A DNA stretch of 55,119 bases from Planctomycetota bacterium (GCA_016873225.1 VGXS01000027.1:1-55119); one strand, 5' to 3'. Shown: positions 28,227 through 37,050, counted from the first letter of the stretch. A program made the numbers and translations. The notes: generated from the letters alone by a model not told the origin.

Positions 28227-29813
28227 TCAACCTTCCGCCGGAGGCATGGATTCCTCGGCCAAAAGGGCCAAAGCCTCGCGCGCGTGATGGGCCACGATGG
28301 CATCGGGAGCATCAGCCCGCGCGTCCACTTCCGGCCAAAGCAGGGTCAGGTTTTCCTCGGCGACGGCGTGAATGCTCAACAACGCTTGGTGTGGATCCGC
28401 GCTGGCCAGGCCCTTGCGGAAGACATCGAGGCTGGCCCTTTCGCCCAGGCGCGCGAGTGCCGCGCTCGCCGCGAATCGCACGGTGGCTTCCCGGTCGGTC
28501 CTCGCGGCCGCCAGGCTTGAGCGAACGCGGTCGAGGGCGATCGGTTCCTGCCAGCCGAGGCTGCTCACGGCGGCGGCGCGCACGGCGGCCTCCGGATCGC
28601 ACGCCGCTTGCAGCAGCAATTCCTCGACTTCGGGTGAGGCGTGGCCCTTGAGCGACCTAAGCGCCGCCTCGTAAGGAAATTTCGGTTCGCCCGGACTCGG
28701 GGATGGCCCCCGCCGGCCTGACGCCCGTTCGCCGGGGTCCACATGGCCATGAATCCACATGCCCAGGAAGCGCGCCGTGCCGTCGTCGCGGGAACGGGAC
28801 AACAGGCTGATCGCGAAGTCACGGTGCTTGAGACGGTTGCCTGAAAGCAGGGGAATCAGCCAGCGGGCGGCATCGGCGCGGATGTCGTCGAGCGCCTTGA
28901 GGATTCCCAATTCCAGCGTTTGATCCCGGGTTGGAAGCCGGGAGGCCAGAGGCGCGACGCATTGCTGCAGGAACCCGGATATTTCGGATTCAAGCACCGT
29001 CAACCGCGACGCCTGCAGTCGCCAGGCCTCGCGTGTTTCCTCCGAATCAGGGAGGAACGCCTCGTAGGCGGGAATCCGGCGGGTGATGCGGAGCGCCTCG
29101 GCGAGAAGCCGTATGCTGTCGGGATCATCGGGCCTGGGGTCGCTGTCCCAGTGGAACTCGACCATTTCCCCCATGCGGGCGTCGGCGAGCCGGGCCGGAT
29201 CGAGGCCTTGCCTCAATCCCTCCAAGGCTTGCCTGAGCACCCTCTTGGCCTTTGGGCATTCGGGATGGGTCGGATTCTTGAGGATTCCGCCGAACCCGAT
29301 GAAACAACAAATTTCGGCGGCGAGGTAGCTGGCCAGCGGGACATCCGGCGGAGATTCATCCGCCAGCCGCAGGAGGGCTGGAAGGGCCTGCGATCGGTTG
29401 AGCGCCCTGAGAGCGCCGGCAAGGTCCAGACGGTACCAGAGCATTTCAAGGGGATCGCCGCTGAGTTTCCGCTCCAGGAGTCGCTCGAGGGTCCTGCCCG
29501 CGGAAACGGTGCCGATTTCGGCGAGCGCCCGGGCCTCGGAGACGAAACGGAGGCCGGGCTTGATCGAGGCCTCCGCGGCCTCGGGCCCCCGCTCGGAAAG
29601 GATTCGTTCGAGACGGGCGCGGGAGCGGGCGATGGCGGCCTCGTCGACCGGTTCCCCCTGGAACAGTTCAAAGTGCTGCCGGCAAACCGGCGAGAGGGAA
29701 CCGCCATCGGAGGGCCGGCGGGCGCGGCGAGCCACGCGGGCCAAGGCGACAGCCAGCGCGCCCGCGAGGGCGAGGCAGACCACCGTCGACATGACAAGCG
29801 CGTGAAACAGCAT
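28227..29813 (-). CDS. Membrane-anchored HEAT-repeat protein
   Basis: About 528 residues with an N-terminal hydrophobic anchor (MLFHALVMSTVVCLALAGAL) followed by Arg-rich sequence. The body is helical; HEAT-like units are clearest in the last 150 residues (DPEAAVRAAAVSSLGW, DREATVRFAASAALARLG). The likely role is protein-protein scaffolding; no enzyme motif was seen. The ATG at 29813 has GGGGGTGA about 8 bp upstream. An alternative GTG at 29825 overlaps the proA stop (GTGA). Either way it is the last gene of the recO-to-proA operon. Confidence 0.75.
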   Translation of the reverse strand: MLFHALVMSTVVCLALAGALAVALARVARRARRPSDGGSLSPVCRQHFELFQGEPVDEAAIARSRARLERILSERGPEAAEASIKPGLRFVSEARALAEIGTVSAGRTLERLLERKLSGDPLEMLWYRLDLAGALRALNRSQALPALLRLADESPPDVPLASYLAAEICCFIGFGGILKNPTHPECPKAKRVLRQALEGLRQGLDPARLADARMGEMVEFHWDSDPRPDDPDSIRLLAEALRITRRIPAYEAFLPDSEETREAWRLQASRLTVLESEISGFLQQCVAPLASRLPTRDQTLELGILKALDDIRADAARWLIPLLSGNRLKHRDFAISLLSRSRDDGTARFLGMWIHGHVDPGERASGRRGPSPSPGEPKFPYEAALRSLKGHASPEVEELLLQAACDPEAAVRAAAVSSLGWQEPIALDRVRSSLAAARTDREATVRFAASAALARLGERASLDVFRKGLASADPHQALLSIHAVAEENLTLLWPEVDARADAPDAIVAHHAREALALLAEESMPPAEG

Positions 29814-29821
29814 CGCCAGGA

Positions 29822-31087
29822 TCACCCCCGAGTCTGTCCGTTGCCCCTCAAGATATATTTATAGCTGGTGAGTTCCCTCAGGCCGCAGGGCCCCCTGGCA
29901 TGGAATTTACCCGTGCTGATGCCGATCTCGGCGCCCAACCCCATTTCGCCGCCATCGTGAAGCCGGGTGCTCGCGTTGACCAGCACGGCCGCGGCGTCGA
30001 CCTCCCGGACGAACCTGCCGATCGCCTCCGGACTGGAACTGATGATGGCCTCGGAATGGCCCGAGCCATGAACCGAGATCCAGTCGACGGCCTCGCCGAT
30101 CCCGTCGACCACCTTGACACCCATCACTATGTCCAGATATTCCTTATCCCAATCATCATCCTTCGCGGGCGTCGCCGATGGCAGCAGGGGAAGGGAGCGG
30201 GGGCAGGCCCTGAGGGTCACCCCCCGCTCGCGGAGGGCCGCGCCGAGGTCGCCGAGGTGCCTGCGCGCCCAGTCGGCGTCGACGACCAGTTTCTCGGCGG
30301 CGTTGCAGGTGCCGGGCCGCTGGCATTTCGCGTCGATGACCACCCTGCGGGCCATCGCCGGGTCCGCCGTCGACTCCACATAAACATGGCAGTTGCCGTG
30401 GTAGTGCTTGAGCACCGGCATCCTCGCCTGCGCCTCGACCCGCCGGATGAGGTCTTCCCCGCCCCTGGGGATCACGAGGTCGATGGCATCGCCTCGGCCC
30501 AGCAGGTTGCCCACGAGTTCCCGGTCGGTGGTTCCGACGAATTGCACGGCATCGGCGGGGAGGCCGGCCTGGGCCAGGGAGTCGCGCGCGGCGTTGGCGA
30601 GGGCCCGGTTGCTTTCGAGGGCCTCGTTCCCACCCCTGAGGATGATGGCGTTCCCGGCCTTGACGCAAAGCCCGGCGGCGTCGGAAGTCACATTCGGCCG
30701 CGATTCGTAGATGAAGAGGATCACTCCCAGGGGCACGCCGACCTTTTCGACCCTCAGGCCATTCGGCCTGGACTCGGCCGTGCGGATCTCGCCCACGGGG
30801 TCGGGCAGCTTGGCGATCTCCCGCAAGGCGCGGGCCATGCCGGCAAGGCGGGAATCATCGAGCCGAAGCCGGTCCAGCATGGCCGGCGACAGCTTGGAGG
30901 AACGCTCCATGTCCGCCCGGTTGGCGCGGAGGATGGCCGGCGCCTGCTGTTCCAGGGCGACCGCGTGCAGTTCAAGCCAGCGGTTTTTCTGGGAGGTGGT
31001 GGCGTTGGCGAGCAGTCGGGCCGCCGAGCGCGCCCTCGCGCAAAGGGCCAGGCCGCTGGCTTCAATGGTCTGAGGCGCCGCAACCAT
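29822..31087 (-). CDS. proA: Glutamate-5-semialdehyde dehydrogenase (gamma-glutamyl phosphate reductase)
   Basis: 421 residues, the usual ProA length. It reduces gamma-glutamyl phosphate with NADPH in proline synthesis. Visible features are GVILFIYESRPNVTSDAA, ILRGGNEALESN, LVIPRGG, and the catalytic Cys261 in CQRPGTCNAAE. The ATG at 31087 gives the normal N-terminus (IEASGLALCARARSAARLL); the open frame extends further up over the ybbR-like gene but without homology. It lies 41 bp after the ybbR-like gene. proB is not in the window, which is unusual for proline operons but common in scattered planctomycete pathways. Confidence 0.93.
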   Translation of the reverse strand: MVAAPQTIEASGLALCARARSAARLLANATTSQKNRWLELHAVALEQQAPAILRANRADMERSSKLSPAMLDRLRLDDSRLAGMARALREIAKLPDPVGEIRTAESRPNGLRVEKVGVPLGVILFIYESRPNVTSDAAGLCVKAGNAIILRGGNEALESNRALANAARDSLAQAGLPADAVQFVGTTDRELVGNLLGRGDAIDLVIPRGGEDLIRRVEAQARMPVLKHYHGNCHVYVESTADPAMARRVVIDAKCQRPGTCNAAEKLVVDADWARRHLGDLGAALRERGVTLRACPRSLPLLPSATPAKDDDWDKEYLDIVMGVKVVDGIGEAVDWISVHGSGHSEAIISSSPEAIGRFVREVDAAAVLVNASTRLHDGGEMGLGAEIGISTGKFHARGPCGLRELTSYKYILRGNGQTRG

Positions 31088-31128
31088 GCTGATCCCCGTG
31101 ATTCCGAATGGGCCGATGCCCAAATCTA

Positions 31129-32124
31129 TCACGGAATGCCCGGAACGCCCAGTGGTTTGGGAGTCGCCTCCACCGGCACGAGTTCGAACGAAACCTTGCC
31201 GGGAGGGTCTTGGGCGAGCGAGAAATCCTTGGGCAACTGGATCTGGACGGCTTCGACCCCGGGCCCGGGAAGGAAGCGTCCGTTGGTGAGGTCGACGAAG
31301 GCGTGGACCCGGGGTGGATCGCCCTGGTCGGGCCCTTGAATCCTCAACTGCAGCTTTCCAGCGCGGTCGTCGAGAAACCTTGGCCTGAGGGTGAAGTTCG
31401 GCGGGCACAGGAACTGGACCGGCAAGTCCACCAGCGGGTAGATCCGCGGCGCCTGGGGATCGATCCGCACGACGACGCTTTCGGGTTCCGGTGTGATGGC
31501 GACGCCGTCGATCTCCCGGGGAAGCGGCAGTCGGGCCGGGCGCCCCGGGGTCAACCCCATGAATCCAAGCTCGTCGCGTGTCGGTAGCGTGACCGAGACC
31601 TCAAGCAGTCTCTCAAGTAGTTCGCGCGGGCCCCGCACCCGCGCCGTCTCGGGCACCACCCTCAGGCGCGGCTCGAGTTCCTTGCTGGTCTCAACCCGCA
31701 CCTTGAGAACCTTCTCCCCCAGCCTGCTCAGGGCCACGGGAACGCGGTTGCGCCCGTCGATGGGCGTGACCACGACGCCCGGCGGAACACGAAAATCGTG
31801 CGGTTCCACCCGGACCGAATCCTCGACGCGGTTGCGCTCCAGCTGGTCCTCGGGAATGGAGTAGTCGATTCCGACGGTCATCTCGTTGCGGCTGACGGCA
31901 TCCTGGACTTCCCTGAGGCGGTTGGTCGGTCCAGTGAAGCTGGCGCGGACCTGCGCCGCGGCGGGACTCTCCAGCCTGTAGGAATCCGCGAGGCCGGGCG
32001 CGAGCCTGACGGTCACCGGGATGGAAATGTTGTCGAGGGTCTCGCGTTCCCGGCTGCGCGCGTAAAGCCACACGAACAGGGCCAGGGCGAAGGCCAGGGC
32101 CGCGGTGAGGAAACGGTCGGTCAT
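31129..32124 (-). CDS. YbbR-domain protein (CdaR-like)
   Basis: 331 residues. A single N-terminal membrane anchor (about residues 5-22, LTAALAFALALFVWLYA) is followed by beta-rich YbbR repeats, with signs such as ISIPVTVRLAPGL, VRVETSKEL and VRGPRELLERL. YbbR proteins (CdaR in Firmicutes) bind and regulate the diadenylate cyclase CdaA. The gene starts at an ATG overlapping the cdaA stop (ATGA), supporting that partnership. The upstream in-frame extension to 32220 lies within cdaA and is rejected. The extracytoplasmic part likely faces the periplasm. Confidence 0.85.
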   Translation of the reverse strand: MTDRFLTAALAFALALFVWLYARSRERETLDNISIPVTVRLAPGLADSYRLESPAAAQVRASFTGPTNRLREVQDAVSRNEMTVGIDYSIPEDQLERNRVEDSVRVEPHDFRVPPGVVVTPIDGRNRVPVALSRLGEKVLKVRVETSKELEPRLRVVPETARVRGPRELLERLLEVSVTLPTRDELGFMGLTPGRPARLPLPREIDGVAITPEPESVVVRIDPQAPRIYPLVDLPVQFLCPPNFTLRPRFLDDRAGKLQLRIQGPDQGDPPRVHAFVDLTNGRFLPGPGVEAVQIQLPKDFSLAQDPPGKVSFELVPVEATPKPLGVPGIP

Positions 32125-32981
32125 CAGCCTTCCCCCCGTGCGGATTGGTCCTTCCGGGGCGGCGCGGGCATCACCAGCGACCGTCTCGCGGGCGCCGGGC
32201 TCGCGCGCGAAGCGAGGCATTCGGCGAGCCTGCGGGAAACCCGCTCGCGGTCCACCGCCTCGATCCGCCCCTCGAACGCGATGGAGATCCTACCCGTTTC
32301 CTCGCTGACCACCATGGCAATGGCGTCGGTTTCCTCCGTGACCCCCTGGGCGGCCCTGTGCCTCATCCCGTGCTGGTGCTGCAGGCCTTCCCCGGGCGAG
32401 CCAAGCGGAAGCTGGCAGCCGGCCGCGAGCAGCCTGGAATGCCGAACGATGACCGCGCCGTCGTGGAGGGGGCTGTTCTTGAAAAAAACCGAGTGGAGCA
32501 GGGGCACGCTCAATTCGGCGTCCACGCGGGTTCCGTTTTCCACCAGGTCCTCGAGCGACTCGTCGCGCTCAATCACCACCAGGGCGCCCACGCCCTGCCT
32601 CGACAGGATGCCCGCGGCATCGGCCAGCGTGTCGGCGATGGCCCGCGGCCTCGCCTGGCTGAAGAGGCGCAGGAGGGGATAGCGGCCCAGGACGAGCAGG
32701 CCGCGCCTGAGTTCGGGCTGGAAGATGATCACCAGCGCGAGCACGCCGATCGTGAACAGGTAGTCGAGGACTTTCCCGATGACTGAAAGTTCCAATGCGG
32801 CGACGATCGTCTGGGCCACGAGGAACATGATGGCGACCAGCAGGGTCAGCCCGCGCACCACGCCGGCGCTCCGCGTCTTTCCCAAAAGGCGGAGGGCACC
32901 GTAGACGGCCAGGGCCAAAAGCGCGACCTCGATCGCGTCACGCCAGGTCATGGAATCGACTAGCAGCCCCAGGGGTGTCAT
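32124..32981 (-). CDS. cdaA: Diadenylate cyclase CdaA (c-di-AMP synthase)
   Basis: 285 residues: three N-terminal membrane helices (about 18-95) and then a DAC domain. The catalytic DGA motif is in PLHDGAVIV (174-176) and the RHR motif in GMRHRAAQGV (207-209), both intact. It makes c-di-AMP from two ATP. The start ATG overlaps the folP stop and its own stop overlaps the ybbR-like start, both as ATGA. The cdaA-ybbR pair is widely conserved; the usual third partner glmM is absent here. Confidence 0.95.
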   Translation of the reverse strand: MTPLGLLVDSMTWRDAIEVALLALAVYGALRLLGKTRSAGVVRGLTLLVAIMFLVAQTIVAALELSVIGKVLDYLFTIGVLALVIIFQPELRRGLLVLGRYPLLRLFSQARPRAIADTLADAAGILSRQGVGALVVIERDESLEDLVENGTRVDAELSVPLLHSVFFKNSPLHDGAVIVRHSRLLAAGCQLPLGSPGEGLQHQHGMRHRAAQGVTEETDAIAMVVSEETGRISIAFEGRIEAVDRERVSRRLAECLASRASPAPARRSLVMPAPPRKDQSARGEG

Positions 32982-33832
32982 CCGCCGGCCCCCCTGATGG
33001 CCATGACAACTTTCACCAGGTCGACGGCCTCCGGGACATCGTGGACCCGGATCACATCCGCTTCCCCCCGCGCCAAGGCCATGGCCTGGGCCGCCAGTGT
33101 GCCGGCGAGCCTTTCGCCCACGGGCCGCCCGGTGATGGCGCCAAGGAACGACTTTCGCGACACGCCGAGAAGCACGGGAAGGCCCGGGCGACGCAATTCC
33201 GAGAGCCTGCCGAGCAGGCCGAGGTTGTGCCCGAGCGACTTGCCGAAGCCGATGCCGGGATCCAGCGCGACGCCGGTCCGCGCGACGCCCGCCGCGAGGG
33301 CCCTGCCGAGCCTTTCCTCGAGGTGGCCCACCACCTCGTCGACCACATCGGCGTAGTCCGGGGCTTGTTGCATCGTGGATGGGGTGCCTTTCATGTGCAT
33401 GAGCACGAGTCCCGCCCCCGTATCGGCGGCGACCCGCGCCATGTCCGGATCCCCGAGCGCGGAAACATCGTTGATGATCGTGGCCCCGGCGTTCACGGCT
33501 TCCCGGGCCACCGATGCCTTCATCGTGTCGACGGAGATCGGCAACCCCGGGTGTTCGCGCGCCAGTTCCCTGATCACGGGGACCACCCTTCGGGACTCCT
33601 CGGCCGCATCAACCGGAGCGGCACCCGGCCTGGTGGATTCGCCGCCGATGTCGAGTATGTCGGCTCCCTCCCGAACCATGCGCCCCGCCAGTTCAAGGGA
33701 TTGGGCCATGGAGGGAGTTCCGCCTGAAAAACTGTCGGGAGTCGCGTTCACGACTCCCATGACGAGGGGCCGGCCGCCGGCGAGCAGGTCGCGGCCGCGG
33801 ATGATCCAGCGGACGGGCGGGGGGATTACCAC
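32978..33832 (-). CDS. folP: Dihydropteroate synthase
   Basis: 284 residues with all DHPS landmarks: MGVVNATPDSFSGG, ILDIGGESTRPGA, PISVDT, IINDVSAL, DPGIGFGKS and LLGVSRKSFLG. It condenses p-aminobenzoate with dihydropterin pyrophosphate in folate synthesis. The likely start is GTG at 33832, overlapping the TAA of the LptE-like gene; the frame is open far upstream but without homology. Its stop overlaps the cdaA ATG. Confidence 0.95.
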   Translation of the reverse strand: MVIPPPVRWIIRGRDLLAGGRPLVMGVVNATPDSFSGGTPSMAQSLELAGRMVREGADILDIGGESTRPGAAPVDAAEESRRVVPVIRELAREHPGLPISVDTMKASVAREAVNAGATIINDVSALGDPDMARVAADTGAGLVLMHMKGTPSTMQQAPDYADVVDEVVGHLEERLGRALAAGVARTGVALDPGIGFGKSLGHNLGLLGRLSELRRPGLPVLLGVSRKSFLGAITGRPVGERLAGTLAAQAMALARGEADVIRVHDVPEAVDLVKVVMAIRGAGG

Positions 33833-34443
33833 GGCTTTTCCATCATGCGGGTGACCTGCCCCGCGATGCGGTCGAAGTTCATCTGCCTGGCCGTGCTGGT
33901 CGACTGCCCCAATTCGGGAATGAAGCTGCCCGTGGAGGTGATCCGCACGGGCACGGGTTCCGGCGCGCCGGGTTCGGGCAGGTTGAACGCCGCGTTGGGA
34001 GCGTCGAGGTCCTTGCGACGGGGTTGGCTCAGGATCTCGCCCGTTCGAAGGTCCTTCCAGACGACATCCACGGCGAGGTAGGTCTCCGCCTCGCGGACTT
34101 CGTTCAACTGGTTGCGGTTGATGATGCCCTTGCTGTAGCTCACGATGGTTCCCGACAACTCGGTGTCGGCGTCGGCGTTCGCCGGGACAACCTTGAACGG
34201 CGTTTTCGACTCGATTTCGCGCACGATCGCCAGTGTCAGCTCGTTTTCCACGCCGTTCAGGCCCTGATAGACCTGCGTGTTGTTCTTGAAGACCGGAACG
34301 CGGACGGTCCGTATCGAGGCCTCGTAGTTGGGCCGGGTGGTGTACCTGCCCAGGTTGAGGTGGCCATCCCATGTCTGGCAGCCGGTCAGGACCAGGCCGC
34401 CGGCCAGGGCCGCGAGCAGCGCCAGTGAGAATCGGGGTCGCAT
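33826..34443 (-). CDS. LptE-like outer-membrane lipoprotein
   Basis: 205 residues with a lipoprotein signal (MRPRFSLALLAALAGGLVLTGC, lipobox LTGC). The mature part has the LptE pattern: IRTVRVPVFKNNT near the start, a VENELTLAIVREIES helix, then LSGTIVSYSKG and a YLAVDVVWKDLRTGE strand set. LptE plugs the LptD barrel for LPS export in Gram-negative bacteria. In planctomycetes the family is conserved although LPS chemistry is less settled. ATG 34443 has GAGG 8 bp upstream. It follows the BamD-like gene by 17 bp. Confidence 0.8.
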   Translation of the reverse strand: MRPRFSLALLAALAGGLVLTGCQTWDGHLNLGRYTTRPNYEASIRTVRVPVFKNNTQVYQGLNGVENELTLAIVREIESKTPFKVVPANADADTELSGTIVSYSKGIINRNQLNEVREAETYLAVDVVWKDLRTGEILSQPRRKDLDAPNAAFNLPEPGAPEPVPVRITSTGSFIPELGQSTSTARQMNFDRIAGQVTRMMEKPW

Positions 34444-34460
34444 GTCGTGGTCCTCGGGAT

Positions 34461-35738
34461 TCAGGGAATGTAGTTGCCCGGCGCGCTTCCCGACGGGCTG
34501 GGCGGTAGGAGTCCCGCCGGCAACTGCTTGGGGGGCGGGGCCAGTTCGGGGCGGGGCGCCGGGTCGGCATCCTTGCGCTGCCAGGGCCATTTGACCTCCG
34601 GAAGCGTGGGAATGCTGTCCCACCATGACGCCGGCTTGACCTCCTCGCTTCTCGACCGGAGGTCGGTCATCCGTTCCCCGGCGCGTTCGGCGTAGGGCGT
34701 GCCGGGATATCGGCGGCGGACGATCTCATAGCAGAAGTAGGCCGACCCGGGATGGCTGGTCCTCTCGTAGAACTGGGCCACCTTGAAATCCTTCTCCGCC
34801 TGCTGGAGCGTGATGCCCACCAGTTGCCGGCTCAGGAAATCCTTCTTGTTCTCCGCGAGTTCGGGGTAGTTGTTGAACGCGGCATGAACGAGCATGCGGG
34901 CCTCGGCGACCTTCCGCCCGTCATAGTCCGACCCGCCCGTGCTCAAGTGCTTGCTGATGATCGCCAGTTCCACCGCCTGGGGAGCCAGTTCGCTGTTGGG
35001 ATGCCTCTCGTGGATCTGCGAGAAGTAGTAGTCGGCCTCGCTGAAGTCGTTGCGGAAGAACTTGACGCAGCCGCACATGAAGAGCGCCTTGTCGGCCAGG
35101 GGACCCGCGACATCGTGGTACCGCACCTGCTCGAGCTTCTCGATGGCGCGACCCTCGCGGTCGAGAAACGGCTTGGTCTTGTCGAATGTCATGAAGATCG
35201 GCGAGACGAACCACCTTTTGCCTTCCTTGCGCTCCCGGTCCTCGCGCATCTGGTTGCGGGTGTCATCAAGCCAGTAGTTTGCGATGTCGTACATCCGCTG
35301 GATCGCCTGTTCCTTGTATTGGGTCCTGTCGAACTTGTTGAGCAGGTCCACATAGGTGTCGGCGGCGCGCGGGTAGTGTCCCTGCATCCGGAGGCATTCG
35401 GCCTCAAGGAACCGCGCCTCCTCGAGCACCGGGATGGGATGTTTCTTGTTCTTGCCGAGCCTGTGGAAAATCCGCTCCGCGTGGGCGTAGTTTCCTTGGC
35501 GGAACAGTTCCTTGCCGCTGGCGAGTCGGCCTTCGGGGCTGTTGGGGTCGGTGATCACCGCCGGTTCGAAGGTGCCGTCGGGCAGCAGCACCCCGGACTC
35601 GGCCGGTGGAGGCGGGCCATGGTGGCTGCCGATGATCGGCAAGGTGTCCAGCGTGGCGCATCCCGGGGCTAGGAGCGCGGCCAGCCCGCATGAGAGCGCG
35701 GCCATCCAGGCGTCCCGTTGAATTCGGCGATCGTCCAC
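34461..35738 (-). CDS. BamD-like TPR lipoprotein
   Basis: 425 residues from GTG 35738, chosen because GGAG lies 8 bp upstream and because it adds an Arg-rich n-region (DDRRIQRDAW) before the hydrophobic stretch. ATG 35705 would leave an uncharged signal. Lipobox LAPGC. TPR-like pairs follow (SGKELFRQGNYAHAERIF, YSQIHERHPNSELAPQAVE type, and FYERTSHPGSAYFCYEIV), ending in a Pro-rich tail. BamD is the essential lipoprotein of the outer-membrane barrel assembly machine. The length exceeds E. coli BamD (about 245), as is common in planctomycetes. It follows recO by 2 bp. Confidence 0.78.
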   Translation of the reverse strand: MDDRRIQRDAWMAALSCGLAALLAPGCATLDTLPIIGSHHGPPPPAESGVLLPDGTFEPAVITDPNSPEGRLASGKELFRQGNYAHAERIFHRLGKNKKHPIPVLEEARFLEAECLRMQGHYPRAADTYVDLLNKFDRTQYKEQAIQRMYDIANYWLDDTRNQMREDRERKEGKRWFVSPIFMTFDKTKPFLDREGRAIEKLEQVRYHDVAGPLADKALFMCGCVKFFRNDFSEADYYFSQIHERHPNSELAPQAVELAIISKHLSTGGSDYDGRKVAEARMLVHAAFNNYPELAENKKDFLSRQLVGITLQQAEKDFKVAQFYERTSHPGSAYFCYEIVRRRYPGTPYAERAGERMTDLRSRSEEVKPASWWDSIPTLPEVKWPWQRKDADPAPRPELAPPPKQLPAGLLPPSPSGSAPGNYIP

Positions 35739-35740
35739 CG

Positions 35741-36508
35741 TCAAGTCTCCTGCCAGCCCATCAACCTGGGCCGGCGCCCCCGGATCCACCCCAAGTATTC
35801 CCCAAGCCACCGCGCCACCTGCCTTCGGGTGTCCCCGTCGCACGCGGCCAGCGGGCCGTCCCCCGATTCCTCGCCGGCGGCCTGCCGGGTCAGTTCCAGC
35901 GCCGCCTTCCAGGCCTTGTCCGACAACTCGCGCCAACCCCGCTGGTCTCTCCTGCAGACGGGGCAGAGGATTCCGCCGTGTCCGAAGCCGAAGGCCAGCG
36001 GACCCGCCAGCGCCTTGCGCGTGCAACCCACGCACCTTTCAAGTTCGGGCCTGTATCCCAGTTCCCACAGGAGCACCGACTCGAACCGGGCCACCGCGGC
36101 CCTGGCGGCCTCTCCCGACAGCGTCCCGGCGGAAAGCCTTGCCAGCGTCGCGAGGGCCTCGTCCAAAAGCCGCGGGTGCGGGTCGTTTTCCTCCGTCCAG
36201 TCGCCAAGCAGTTCCGCCACGAGGAATCCACCATGAATCCCCTCGAGGTTGTCCCTCAATCCGCCGAAACGCGTGGCCTGAACCGCTTCGGTCAGCAGGT
36301 GGAGGGATCCCCCTGTTTTGCGGACGAGGACAATACGGGCGTGCGTCAGCAAGTCAAGCGCACTTTCGAATGGGGAGCGCAGTCTTTTGCCCCCCTTGGC
36401 CAAAGCGCGCATTTTTCCAAACTCGCGGGTGTAGAGGGTCACCACCCTGCTGGACTCGCTGAAGTCATGCAGTCGAAGAATCAGACCTTCGGCGCTTTCA
36501 AGGGGCAT
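35741..36508 (-). CDS. recO: DNA repair protein RecO
   Basis: 255 residues. An N-terminal OB fold (LILRLHDFSESSRVVTLYTR, then GKMRALAKGGKRLRSP) is followed by a helical domain with a zinc finger formed by CVGC (about residue 168) and CPVC (about 193). RecO loads RecA with RecR and anneals SSB-coated DNA. It is the first gene of the eight-gene operon. The promoter should lie in the 143-bp divergent region to 36652, but no convincing -35/-10 pair was found. Confidence 0.92.
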   Translation of the reverse strand: MPLESAEGLILRLHDFSESSRVVTLYTREFGKMRALAKGGKRLRSPFESALDLLTHARIVLVRKTGGSLHLLTEAVQATRFGGLRDNLEGIHGGFLVAELLGDWTEENDPHPRLLDEALATLARLSAGTLSGEAARAAVARFESVLLWELGYRPELERCVGCTRKALAGPLAFGFGHGGILCPVCRRDQRGWRELSDKAWKAALELTRQAAGEESGDGPLAACDGDTRRQVARWLGEYLGWIRGRRPRLMGWQET

Positions 36509-36651
36509 GCGCTGATGCTAACCCGACAACAGCCGGGGGGTCATCTCGACCTGATGCTTCGCTTGAAATGCCTAAGCCCGAGTTGGTTACCGCCGGGGTA
36601 CAATGAGCTCAACGCGGGCGCGATTGTTACTCGATGCTTGGGAAAATAGCC

Positions 36652-37050
36652 ATGTCACGATTTCTTGCCTTATTGGCCTTGGGTGTCGCGGGAACCATGG
36701 TTTCGGCCGGAGACCTGCGTATCGACGGGAGACTGGAACTGAAAGTTGATGATAATGGCGAAGTCAGAAAGAATGGTCGGTTAGTGGCAAAATTTGATAA
36801 AAACGGGGAAATAAGGGTTTCCGGCAGGTTGGTTGGAAAGATTGAAAGCGATGGCGACATCAGGGAATCCGGTCGCCTGGTGGCCAAGGTTTCCAACAAC
36901 GGTGAAGTTCGAAGAAACGGATCCTTGCTAGGACGAATCGAGACCGATGGTGATGTGCGCAAGGATGGGAAACTGATTGGCAAGGGCGCCGGGATCGACC
37001 GACGGCACCTTGCCGTGCTCATGTTCACCGATCTTGTTCCTTGGCGATAA
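36652..37050 (+). CDS. Small secreted protein of five 16-residue repeats
   Basis: 132 residues from ATG 36652, which gives a clean signal peptide (MSRFLALLALGVAGTMVSAG); an in-frame ATG at 36634 adds six residues. Residues 33-112 are exactly five units of 16 with consensus xxNGEVRxNGRLVGKI, preceded by a half unit (DLRIDGRLELKV). The last 20 residues lack repeats. Alternating hydrophobic/charged residues predict short beta strands, so a closed five-fold beta structure is possible (inference). The function is unknown. It is transcribed away from recO and ends 9 bp from a convergent lipoprotein gene. Confidence 0.75.
   Translation: MSRFLALLALGVAGTMVSAGDLRIDGRLELKVDDNGEVRKNGRLVAKFDKNGEIRVSGRLVGKIESDGDIRESGRLVAKVSNNGEVRRNGSLLGRIETDGDVRKDGKLIGKGAGIDRRHLAVLMFTDLVPWR
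36748..36987 (+). repeat. 48-bp coding repeats (five units)
   Basis: Five consecutive 48-bp units encode the 16-residue repeats. Length is exactly conserved while DNA identity is moderate, so selection keeps the period at protein level. Confidence 0.9.

Noticed and set aside
25588..28287. Plus-strand open frame of 899 residues opposite the kinase/WD40 genes
   Set aside because: The minus strand carries unmistakable kinase and WD40 motifs; the plus frame is rich in Gly/Arg/Pro without recognisable motifs, as expected for a shadow.
29900..31339. Plus-strand open frame of 479 residues opposite proA
   Set aside because: proA is certain on the other strand; this frame shows no domain pattern.
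32978..34570. Long version of folP extending to 34570
   Set aside because: DHPS similarity begins at about 33832; the extension overlaps the LptE-like gene fully and is Arg/Pro-rich shadow sequence.
36509..36651. TACAAT (36599-36604) as a -10 box for the repeat-protein gene
   Set aside because: No -35-like hexamer at a suitable distance; left unannotated.
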